From positions 22,408 to 86,407 of the forward strand of contig CADCDS010000005.1 of the NCBI GenBank assembly GCA_902800215.1: DNA of 64,000 nucleotides, given 5' to 3'. The stretch comes from an uncultured Bacteroidales bacterium (GTDB lineage Bacteria; Bacteroidota; Bacteroidia; Bacteroidales; Paludibacteraceae). The first letter of the stretch is position 1; each line of letters starts with the position of its first letter. This document shows positions 56,645-63,980 of the stretch, piece by piece. The translations under genes were made by a program, and so were the position numbers. Below the pieces are notes generated by a model, which saw only the letters and a program-made list of their open reading frames with translations, was not told where the DNA came from and ran no database searches.

Positions 56645-58959
56645 CGTTGATTAATTTTTATCGTGTTAAACAATTCTGTCTTTCCGTTTTCACGCACCAC
56701 AAACGTCTCCAGCAACAGATGGTCTTTCTTCACTGTGACGCGTGTGTAACTCGGTGCGCCCGGTTGTTCCAAACGAGAGAACAAATCATAGTAGTTCTCC
56801 ACCTGATGGATATGCTTGCTGGCCTCCATCTCCTCCCTCGTTAACGGTGTATAACGTTTAGCACCGCAGGTAGCACCGATGAAATAGAGCGTACTATCCA
56901 CCGGTCCAATCACTTCGTAACAATGGTCATGACCTTGCAGCACCAGATCCATCTTACATTCTTTCATCACCGGCAGCATCGTCTTTCGCATCAGCGGTGT
57001 CTCTTTATCCCGCTGGTGATCGGAACCCGAAAACAGGTTCTTATGCACCAGACCCACATGCCATTTGGCTTGCAGCGCTTTCGCCACTTGCAGCTTGAAC
57101 CATTCGCCCAGATCACGCGTGAAATACTCCGACGTCAGCGCCTTCATATCGTACTCACCGCGCCAGAAATCCTGCATCGAGAAAGCGATCAGCAGCATAT
57201 CGCCGTACACAAAACTGTAGTTGATACCGGCGAACTGCGGGCGTACTTTCGTCCAGGCATTAAAGGTCGTTTCTGTATTAAAATGGTAACTATAATTCAG
57301 TAACGGACTGTCGTCATGGTTTCCGTCTGTAGGCACAATCGGCATCTGCATAATCACCGGTTTCATCGCCTCTTCGAACCAGCGCTCCCATTCCCATTCA
57401 CTGTTATTATCCGTGCCTGTGTCCACAAAGTCACCAGGGAAGACACAGAAGCGTGCATTCTTCTCGTTACGCGCCACCGCGTCTGCGCACACACGCGCTT
57501 CATCAATATAATGTTTATTCTGCAAGTGACTGTCCGTCATATAGACAAACGAAAACTCACCTTGCTCCTTATCCGCTGTCCTAAAATGACCTATCTCACT
57601 CCAGTGGCCCTCGTATCCTACCCGCCAACTGTACTCCGTACCCGGTTGCAAATCCGTTGCCACCGCCTTATGACTCACGTACCGGAAAGCGGTGTTCTTG
57701 TCCATCTTCGCTTTTTTCAGGATTCCTGAAGTGGAAATAGCATAATGCAAAGGCACTGTGGTCGTCGCTGTAGCCGGAATGGTCATCCATTCCCCTTTTT
57801 CCTTGGTACGTATCTGCACCACGCCTTCGGTGATACCTTCGTTGGTGAACCAGCAGAATCCCATCCTCGTTTGAGGATCACCATTGATGGTAGCCACCAT
57901 ACAATACGGATTCTCCTTGGGTTCTAACTTCGCTTTTTTATCCAACAAGTGCGCCACAAAACTCGGTACGGTATAATCGACTTTTTCATAGAGCGTATAG
58001 TCCGAAGGATTATCGCGTTTCTTGGCCGGTGCCATCGAAGCAATCCGATGCGTCGGTTGACCGATACGATAGTCTGCTACCTGGATAATCGCTTCTTCTG
58101 CTGCCGTCAACGGAACACCGGCAAAGGTTGCCGGGTCTCTAAAATGGGGACCATTCTCCGCTTCATTATTCCGGTCTAACCACGGTTGCACAAAGAAATG
58201 GGGTTCAAAACCTTCATCCGCTTTACTTAATCCCGACTCACTCTCATCGGACACGTAGTTACACGGATCAACAAACCCGTACTCGTTTTGGTTACCCCAC
58301 ATCGTGCAGTCATACACCGAACTCTCCGAATGGATACCGCCGTACCGGTCTCCGTAGTTATGGGCAATGACGCAATGTACTAACGTGCCGTCGAAATTAG
58401 CTACACCACCGGCATCCGGCCAGTTATGTCCTGTCGCCTGGCAGTTATGAATCACGCAGTCCTCTAATCGCGCACCTAAGGCCGACGCTTCCGGTAAGTC
58501 ACCCTTAATCAGGATTCCGCCGCATTGTTCTCCGCTGCAACCGCGTACCACACAACGCCGCATCGTCACTTTTCCGCGTAACCATGCACCGCCACCGAGT
58601 TGGTCATGACGGGCATTTTGGAAGATGATGTTCTGCACCAAGGTCGGTTTCTGACAATCGGCTTCGCAGGTGATCAGACGCGTACCTAAATTCGTACCGT
58701 CCACAATCACTTCTCCTACACCGATCACGGCGATACCGTCTTTCAGCACCAATCCCTCGTAGTAGGTACCTTCACCTACATACACCGTGTCACCCGGTTT
58801 GCAGTTATCGATACCCAAACGGATAGACTCCTGCGCCGTAGCCCAGGTCTTGCCGTCATCCCCGTCGACACCGTCTGCACGCACATACCACGTAGCGGCT
58901 GACGAACTCATCGCCAGCGCTACGCAGCATATTATGTTAAAAAGTTTTTTCAACACCAA
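56641..58959 (-). CDS. Secreted beta-helix plus metallophosphoesterase
   Basis: 772 residues. Signal peptide ending MSSSAAT. Beta-helix at about 22-310 (WYVRADGVDGDDGKTWATA, GGAWLRGKVTMRRCVVRGC). Purple-acid-phosphatase N-terminal domain at about 335-480 (RMGFCWFTNEGITEG). The phosphoesterase domain has MTDSHL, FPGDFVDTG, PTDGNHDDS, LVHKNLFSGSDH and LQGHDHCYEV. Compared with the paralogue at 51559-54828 it lacks the Ig-like domain and the C-terminal tail. Overlaps the pfkB-type gene by 10 bases. Confidence 0.87.
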   Translation of the reverse strand: MVLKKLFNIICCVALAMSSSAATWYVRADGVDGDDGKTWATAQESIRLGIDNCKPGDTVYVGEGTYYEGLVLKDGIAVIGVGEVIVDGTNLGTRLITCEADCQKPTLVQNIIFQNARHDQLGGGAWLRGKVTMRRCVVRGCSGEQCGGILIKGDLPEASALGARLEDCVIHNCQATGHNWPDAGGVANFDGTLVHCVIAHNYGDRYGGIHSESSVYDCTMWGNQNEYGFVDPCNYVSDESESGLSKADEGFEPHFFVQPWLDRNNEAENGPHFRDPATFAGVPLTAAEEAIIQVADYRIGQPTHRIASMAPAKKRDNPSDYTLYEKVDYTVPSFVAHLLDKKAKLEPKENPYCMVATINGDPQTRMGFCWFTNEGITEGVVQIRTKEKGEWMTIPATATTTVPLHYAISTSGILKKAKMDKNTAFRYVSHKAVATDLQPGTEYSWRVGYEGHWSEIGHFRTADKEQGEFSFVYMTDSHLQNKHYIDEARVCADAVARNEKNARFCVFPGDFVDTGTDNNSEWEWERWFEEAMKPVIMQMPIVPTDGNHDDSPLLNYSYHFNTETTFNAWTKVRPQFAGINYSFVYGDMLLIAFSMQDFWRGEYDMKALTSEYFTRDLGEWFKLQVAKALQAKWHVGLVHKNLFSGSDHQRDKETPLMRKTMLPVMKECKMDLVLQGHDHCYEVIGPVDSTLYFIGATCGAKRYTPLTREEMEASKHIHQVENYYDLFSRLEQPGAPSYTRVTVKKDHLLLETFVVRENGKTELFNTIKINQR

Positions 58960-59894
58960 CCGAATCTTTCTCTACCGATTTTCTCTACGTCTTCACGGTT
59001 CGTAAAGGCCGTCGTACCACCGGCAGCGGTTGTGTTCACCGCACCCGTCATATTTCCATACTCCTGGCATTTATCCAACGGATCACCGGCTGCCAGACGG
59101 GTAATGAAACCACTGTTGAAACTATCACCGGCACCGATACAATCCACTACATGCTCATTGAGCAGCGCCTTCTGCATACGATCCGGTTGACCCTTGCGCA
59201 TCAGCAACGAGCCCTTGCTACCACATTTGATAACGGCTGCATTCGCATACGGACGGATCTTCTCGATGGCTTCTTCGAGTGTCGCACTCTTGGTCAGGAA
59301 CTTGAGCTCTGTCTCATTCGGCATGAACACCGTCAGCAGCGGCAGAACCTGTTTATAATCCAGGTCCCAGGTCTCCGTCGGATCCCATTGGCTGTCTAAC
59401 GAGGTGGTGACACCGTTCTCTTTGCAGAGTTCCAAGATCTTCATCAAGTCGCGTTTCACGCCGCTCTGCATGAAGATAGACGAGATATGAATATGCTTCG
59501 CCTCTTTGAACACTTCCGGATTGATATCTGCCAACGACATATAATCCATCGCTCCTTGGTACGTCAGGTTCGCACGGTCTTCATCGTAACTCATACAGAT
59601 GGTAGCACCCGTGGCATACTTATTCTGACGAATCAGATAACGGGTATCCACACCCTTGGCTTTCAGACTCGTCTCTACCAAGTCACCAAAACTATCGTCG
59701 CCAATCATACCGCAGAATGCCACTTTGGCACCCAAAGCCGCAGCATTCGCTGCAAAAATAGCCGTCGAAGACCCTAAGGTCAACGTCATCTGCTTGGCAA
59801 ATTTCTCTTTGCCGATCTCGGGTTCACTCTCGATCTGATTCAAGATCAAATCCACGTTCAATTCGCCTAACGCGATAATATCGAAATTTTTCAT
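58950..59894 (-). CDS. PfkB family sugar kinase, probable tagatose-6-phosphate kinase role
   Basis: 314 residues from ATG 59894. The frame runs 21 codons further upstream, but that part is repeat sequence overlapping the esterase gene. N-terminal IIALGELNVDLI, glycine-rich GSSTAIFAANAAALGAKV, and the C-terminal catalytic motif DCIGAGDSFNSGF with its Asp base. Family phosphorylates sugars or sugar phosphates. Between agaS/gatZ and the phosphoesterases, the logical substrate is tagatose-6-phosphate or a similar ketose phosphate; this is inference. Confidence 0.88.
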   Translation of the reverse strand: MKNFDIIALGELNVDLILNQIESEPEIGKEKFAKQMTLTLGSSTAIFAANAAALGAKVAFCGMIGDDSFGDLVETSLKAKGVDTRYLIRQNKYATGATICMSYDEDRANLTYQGAMDYMSLADINPEVFKEAKHIHISSIFMQSGVKRDLMKILELCKENGVTTSLDSQWDPTETWDLDYKQVLPLLTVFMPNETELKFLTKSATLEEAIEKIRPYANAAVIKCGSKGSLLMRKGQPDRMQKALLNEHVVDCIGAGDSFNSGFITRLAAGDPLDKCQEYGNMTGAVNTTAAGGTTAFTNREDVEKIGRERFGWC

Positions 59895-59906
59895 GGCTGA
59901 AAAATA

Positions 59907-59934
59907 TTTGTGATTTGTAATTTGTGATTTATTG
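59907..59934. repeat. Heptamer TTTGTRA repeat between the esterase and kinase genes
   Basis: Units start at 59907, 59914 and 59921 (TTTGTGA, TTTGTAA, TTTGTGA), with a degenerate fourth at 59928. They fill the gap between the esterase stop (59929) and the kinase start (59894) and touch the last codons of the esterase. Confidence 0.85.
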
Positions 59935-61293
59935 GAATTTCTTCCAGAAGTTACCAATCATACTCCACCAATTTTTCGGATAATCGTGGGTCATGTTCGG
60001 ATAGAAATGATACTCCTTATCCGGATTGTCTATGAGGTTATACGGTGCGATATTCGTATGCGGCGGACATGTCTGATCCTTCAGACCACTCGTGCCTAAC
60101 ACCGCACAATGGATGCGAGTAGCTAAGTTCTTCGTGTCGAAATAGGACAAGAAGGTATACATCTCCTCTTCCGTCATACCGGCTTTCTTCGCTTCGGCCT
60201 TCGCCGTCGATCCCGGCCAATCTACGATCCGGAAGTAATCGGGGAAGTCACCCAAGAAGGCTACATTCGGTGCAATGGCCGTGAACGGATAATTACTCAG
60301 CGCTGCACAGGCATAACTCAGTGCGCCGCCTTGACTCGAACCCTCTGCAAACAGATGGGTCATGTCGCTGGTCTCACGGCCGGCCATAAAGTCCACCGCA
60401 CACACAACGTCCATGAACGCACCCCTGTAATAATAGGAGTCCTTGTCGCCGAAATGGTAGGCAAACCAGTCGCCGTAGATATTCTCCGTATCTTCCGTCA
60501 CTCCCGGGTTCTTGGTCGATGCAGGACGATTGTTCAGGTATTGGCCGCGATGCGATAAGTAAAACTCCGCATAATTGGACGTACCACCCGCCGGACATTC
60601 ACATTTAGCGGTCGTACCTTGTGTATCATAACCGTAGAAATGCATGATCACCGGATGTTTTTCGCCGTCCGTCGGTTCGCAGTAATAACCGCGTATCTTC
60701 ACCGGGTCTCCTTCCAAACCGTCAGGCACCGAGTACATCTCCACCAGATACACTTTCCGTGCCGACGAACTTTTCTCCGCGATCTCCGTCAGCACAGCGT
60801 TCATATCCACTGCCGCTAACTGATCCTTCGCCGTCTGCCAGTACTCCGTAAAGTCCGACTGCATATCCGGTGCTGAAACGATATCAAACGGATCAATACC
60901 GAAGTTAAACGTACGTACGTTCTTACCTTTCACGAAACAAACGGCACGATAGAAACCCGGATTCATATTCTCAGGCGTCGTCATCGCAACGTCCTTTTTC
61001 GTACTTCCGGCAATAGTCACCGTGTCGATTAACTCGTAGGCCAGCTGCTTCGTGTCCGTAGTAATACGCACCTTCACCGGCAACTGCATCTCCACCGTGT
61101 CGGTGTTCTCCACCGGTACATTGAAATACGGTTTACCGCTCCAGATCATATCCTCCGGTTCTACCACCGTCGTATCTTTCTGCGGCGGTACAATCGGACC
61201 ATCCGTCGGACGCTCGCAACCGCATGCCCCGAAGAGCATGACGGTCACCAGCGCCAACAAGAAACTGTAATATTTCTTATTTGAGATAGTCAT
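59929..61293 (-). CDS. AXE1/CE7-type acetyl esterase, lipoprotein
   Basis: 454 residues. Lipobox LFGAC (Cys24). An N-terminal beta-sandwich (about 50-135) precedes the alpha/beta-hydrolase domain of the acetyl-xylan esterase/cephalosporin deacetylase family. The family motif with nucleophile Ser320 is GSSQGG, and the oxyanion segment is HFYGYDTQG. A late NMTHDYPKNWW carries the likely catalytic His. It probably removes acetyl groups from the glycan outside the inner membrane. The start overlaps the gatZ stop by 17 bases. Confidence 0.87.
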   Translation of the reverse strand: MTISNKKYYSFLLALVTVMLFGACGCERPTDGPIVPPQKDTTVVEPEDMIWSGKPYFNVPVENTDTVEMQLPVKVRITTDTKQLAYELIDTVTIAGSTKKDVAMTTPENMNPGFYRAVCFVKGKNVRTFNFGIDPFDIVSAPDMQSDFTEYWQTAKDQLAAVDMNAVLTEIAEKSSSARKVYLVEMYSVPDGLEGDPVKIRGYYCEPTDGEKHPVIMHFYGYDTQGTTAKCECPAGGTSNYAEFYLSHRGQYLNNRPASTKNPGVTEDTENIYGDWFAYHFGDKDSYYYRGAFMDVVCAVDFMAGRETSDMTHLFAEGSSQGGALSYACAALSNYPFTAIAPNVAFLGDFPDYFRIVDWPGSTAKAEAKKAGMTEEEMYTFLSYFDTKNLATRIHCAVLGTSGLKDQTCPPHTNIAPYNLIDNPDKEYHFYPNMTHDYPKNWWSMIGNFWKKFQ

Positions 61294-62506
61294 TCAAGTT
61301 CACAATATTAAATGCATTGTAGTACTTGTCCATATTGTGCTCAATACGCATCAGCACTACCTCTTCTGCATGGATACCCAGACGCTCCAGGTTTTCATAC
61401 AAGTTCTGACGAGCTACCAATGCCTCCGGTTTCTGCCAGATGTAACGGCAACCGGTCTTCACGAGCCACAACTGACGATCCGGTGTGCAGTCCTTGAGGT
61501 CTTTACCTACCTCTTCGCCGTGCAACCATTTCTTCCAACGGTTGGACTCATATACGCATTGCCACAGCACTTGGGTCATGTTACTCAGTTGAGCAATCTT
61601 TCCCTCAGCGTACAGTTTCTTCTCCTCCTCTTCGAGTTCTGCCAACGCGTCGTACTCGTTCATCGTGAACTCCGGTCCAACGTTAGCGGCACCCATGCCT
61701 GCCTTCGGATAATCCTCCGGGTTCTCCACATCGTCACTATAGTGACCCTTGATGTAACTGCCATAAGGACGAACTTTCGCCGTCAATTTACGTGCTACTT
61801 CCGGATCAAAGAAGGTGGTGTGCAAATCGGTACCTACCTTACCTACGATGAAGCAAGGCCATACATCGTCCAGACCTACCTCGTGCAAACCGGCTTTCAG
61901 ACCCTCCAAGAAGGTGTCAAACGTCTTCTCGTCTGCCAGACCACCATGCACCTCTTCCGTACCTACCTCGTAAGAAATAGGAGCAATGTTATGTGCCTTG
62001 CGGAAATCCTCGGCATGCTTGATCAGTTCAACGGTACGTTTAACAACCACATGGATATCGATGATCTCGCCCTTCGGCAGGAAGATATCTACCGTCGGAT
62101 CCACGTGAATCAGGTCATAACCTGCCAGAATAGCAGCCTCGTAACTCTTCTTCACACCGTTCATCGCACGCTCGGTATCCCAACGCTCGATGCTCTGTTT
62201 GTCCTTCAACCACGGACCTCCGTGATCGATAGCCACTACGTACGGACCCGTGTAATGAACAGCCGCAGCCTCACGTGCCAAAATCTTCGTGAACGCTTCC
62301 TGCGTCATACCGGTGTAACCACCGTCGCAGTCCACCTGGTTCAGTGTGGTAGCAAAATAGATCGGCGCATTGTTACGCTTCGCTGCACGGAACGATGCTT
62401 TGATTACGGACAAGGAGTTCGGACATGCTGCAAACAAGGTCATAGGAACTCCGGTTGCTTTCTTTCTCTCCTCCATCACTTGGAGAATATGCTCAGTCTT
62501 TTTCAT
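61277..62506 (-). CDS. GatZ/KbaZ-type tagatose-1,6-bisphosphate aldolase subunit
   Basis: 409 residues. Matches the class II aldolase-like GatZ/KbaZ family: VVAIDHGGPWLKDK near residue 93, DLIHVDPTVDIFLP near residue 131, YEVGTEEVHGGL near residue 181. In enterobacteria this is described as the non-catalytic partner of GatY/KbaY in cleaving tagatose-1,6-bisphosphate to DHAP and glyceraldehyde-3-phosphate. No catalytic-subunit gene is present in the window, so the partner is elsewhere or this protein acts alone. Overlaps the esterase gene by 17 bases. Confidence 0.9.
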   Translation of the reverse strand: MKKTEHILQVMEERKKATGVPMTLFAACPNSLSVIKASFRAAKRNNAPIYFATTLNQVDCDGGYTGMTQEAFTKILAREAAAVHYTGPYVVAIDHGGPWLKDKQSIERWDTERAMNGVKKSYEAAILAGYDLIHVDPTVDIFLPKGEIIDIHVVVKRTVELIKHAEDFRKAHNIAPISYEVGTEEVHGGLADEKTFDTFLEGLKAGLHEVGLDDVWPCFIVGKVGTDLHTTFFDPEVARKLTAKVRPYGSYIKGHYSDDVENPEDYPKAGMGAANVGPEFTMNEYDALAELEEEEKKLYAEGKIAQLSNMTQVLWQCVYESNRWKKWLHGEEVGKDLKDCTPDRQLWLVKTGCRYIWQKPEALVARQNLYENLERLGIHAEEVVLMRIEHNMDKYYNAFNIVNLNDYLK

Positions 62507-62517
62507 ATTGCTAAAAA

Positions 62518-62545
62518 TTTGAAATCTTAAATTTGAAATCTTAAA
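62518..62545. repeat. Alternating heptamers TTTGAAA/TCTTAAA between agaS and gatZ
   Basis: Four heptamers start at 62518, 62525, 62532 and 62539, giving two copies of a 14-bp unit. The array ends one base before the agaS stop codon and lies just upstream of the gatZ ribosome site. Confidence 0.9.
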
Positions 62546-63670
62546 TCATTCGTAAATCGTCACTCCCTCTACCACGCGGTGGATGTTTCCGCTTACGCTC
62601 GGTGCATCCGGATTCAAACCGTGTGCCAACGATGCATAGTAGCCTAACAGCTGTCCTACCAGCACGTAAGCCACGATACCGTAGAAGTCATTCTCTGCCG
62701 GTCCAAACGGCATTCTAACCACGAGGTCTGCTTTCACGCCCGGCAGTTCAGGAGCCTTGCCTGCAATCACGATGATCTGTGCAACCGGCGTGTTGTTGGC
62801 ATCTACCTGCTTAACCAGATCGCGCTCATAGCGCTGTACATCCTCTTGCTCGGTCATCAGGTAAACGACAATCGACTTGCTATTCACCACAGCCTTCGGA
62901 CCGTGACGGAAGCCTAAGAACGAGTCAAACTTACATACCACCGCACCATCGGTCAACTCTTGCAGTTTCAGATGGCACTCTTCGGCGATACCCTTCAGGG
63001 CACCGGAACCGAGGAACACACCGCGCTCAAACGGACGGCCTGCGATCTCCTTCAGCTTATCCTCGTACTCAGCAATAACAGCCTCAGCGTTCTTCGCTGT
63101 CTTCTCGATCATCTCCTGATCCTTATCCAGCGTGTCGATATGTCCTAACATCAAGCAGGTCAGCAGCATCGTCGAGAACGAACTCGTCATGGCCAGACTC
63201 TTATCGTCGGTCTCTTCCGGCAACAGCAGCAGCAATATATTATCCTTACCCTCTGCCTGTAAAGCGAGTTTACCGTTCTTGTTGCAAGTGATATACACAT
63301 GAGCCACGTTCTTGCAGAGCTTGTTGGCAAGGTTCACGGCACCGACACTCTCCGGACTATTACCCGAACGGGCGAAACTAACCAGCAACAGCGGTTTATC
63401 CGGGTTGAGCAGGTATTTCGCATGGGTGATGATGTCCGTCGTAGCAACCGAACGAACATTGTGCCACATACCGCGCATCACCGGTTGCAATGCGTCACCG
63501 ATAAACGCTGACGTTCCGGCACCGGTCAAGATGATATCCGTGTCCGGGGTCAAATACTTGTGCATAAACGCACTGATTTCAGCTTTTGCTGCCAACAATT
63601 TCTCCAGCTCCTTGCGCCACATCGCCGGCTGCTGATGAATCTCATTGAATGTAAACATTGTGTTTGCCAT
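62546..63670 (-). CDS. agaS: SIS-domain galactosamine-6-phosphate deaminase/isomerase (AgaS)
   Basis: 374 residues. Two SIS domains: ILTGAGTSAFIGDAL near residue 47 and LLVSFARSGNSPESVGAV near residue 94, then VFLGSGALKGIAEECHLK and FDSFLGFRHGPKAVV. The order and the FRHGPK signature fit AgaS, which converts galactosamine-6-phosphate to tagatose-6-phosphate and ammonia. First gene of the arm that continues with gatZ, esterase, kinase and three phosphoesterases. An in-frame Met at residue 5 could also start translation. Its promoter at 63719-63751 overlaps a TTTCGAAA palindrome, so repression by the DeoR-type protein is likely. Confidence 0.9.
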   Translation of the reverse strand: MANTMFTFNEIHQQPAMWRKELEKLLAAKAEISAFMHKYLTPDTDIILTGAGTSAFIGDALQPVMRGMWHNVRSVATTDIITHAKYLLNPDKPLLLVSFARSGNSPESVGAVNLANKLCKNVAHVYITCNKNGKLALQAEGKDNILLLLLPEETDDKSLAMTSSFSTMLLTCLMLGHIDTLDKDQEMIEKTAKNAEAVIAEYEDKLKEIAGRPFERGVFLGSGALKGIAEECHLKLQELTDGAVVCKFDSFLGFRHGPKAVVNSKSIVVYLMTEQEDVQRYERDLVKQVDANNTPVAQIIVIAGKAPELPGVKADLVVRMPFGPAENDFYGIVAYVLVGQLLGYYASLAHGLNPDAPSVSGNIHRVVEGVTIYE

Positions 63671-63718
63671 AATTGTATAGAGTTTTGAAATTTTGTGTCC
63701 TTCGTTTCAATTTGCGCT

Positions 63719-63751
63719 GCAAAATTACTACAAATTCTACGAATTTCGAAA
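63719..63751 (-). promoter_or_regulatory. Promoter of the agaS operon
   Basis: Minus strand -7 TAATTTTGC (63719-63727), followed by AGCGC; 20 bases upstream the -33 reads TTTC (63748-63751), one mismatch, and is the first half of a TTTCGAAA palindrome. Confidence 0.75.
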
Positions 63752-63853
63752 CCACTTAATATGTTTTACAGCATATTTTCGAAACAAAAAAATACAACAC
63801 ACTGTCATTCAGCATGTTGTATCTTTCGTTTTTCATTTCGAAACCTTTCGAAT
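63744..63853. promoter_or_regulatory. TTTCGAAA palindromes upstream of agaS
   Basis: Exact octamers at 63744-63751, 63777-63784 and 63836-63843, with a one-mismatch copy TTTCGAAT at 63846-63853. The first overlaps the agaS -33 element, as expected for a repressor site. Same octamer as in the deoR promoter region. Confidence 0.6.
63786..63822 (-). terminator. Strong minus-strand terminator with no gene upstream
   Basis: Arms at 63810-63822 and 63792-63804 form 13 pairs around a 5-base loop in the minus-strand RNA, including two G-U pairs, followed by about seven Us. In plus-strand RNA the same two positions would be C-A mismatches, so the hairpin is complete only in the minus direction. Confidence 0.75.
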
Positions 63854-63878
63854 ATGTTTCCTTAGAAAAATTCTCCAA
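63790..63878 (-). ncRNA. Candidate small RNA or attenuated leader, about 90 nt
   Basis: A promoter at 63885-63917 predicts a start near 63878, and the terminator at 63786-63822 would end the transcript. No known family recognised. A 26-codon frame (ATG at about 63835, after AAAGG) runs through the terminator to a stop near 63755, so it could instead encode a leader peptide that controls read-through into agaS. Confidence 0.4.
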
Positions 63879-63884
63879 TCCGTG

Positions 63885-63917
63885 GCAAAGGTACGAAAAA
63901 AGTAACCATCCATTAAA
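63885..63917 (-). promoter_or_regulatory. Second minus-strand promoter, upstream of the candidate small RNA
   Basis: -7 TACCTTTGC (63885-63893), 20-base spacer, -33 TTTA (63914-63917), one mismatch. Lies 215 bases upstream of agaS. Confidence 0.55.
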
Positions 63918-63923
63918 ATGCAT

Positions 63924-63974
63924 ATTGTAGGATTTGTAAGAAAGTTGTAATTTTGCAGCCGATTACAAATCCTA
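63924..63974 (+). promoter_or_regulatory. Plus-strand promoter embraced by a perfect 12-bp inverted repeat
   Basis: -33 ATTG (63924-63927), 20-base spacer, -7 TAATTTTGC (63948-63956), followed by AGCCG. Arms TAGGATTTGTAA (63928-63939) and TTACAAATCCTA (63963-63974) flank the -7 symmetrically. The left arm is in the spacer and the right arm starts at about the transcript start, so this is a convincing operator. An 8-bp ATGCATAT occurs at 63918 and again at 63981. Confidence 0.7.
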
Positions 63975-63980
63975 ATTTTT

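Noticed and set aside
59895-59957. Upstream extension of the PfkB kinase by 21 codons
   Set aside because: The peptide comes from the 7-bp repeat and overlaps the esterase gene; family proteins begin at the FDIIALGELNVD segment.
61337-62530. 397-codon plus-strand open frame
   Set aside because: Antisense to the gatZ-type gene, which has clear family motifs; no sign of expression on the plus strand.
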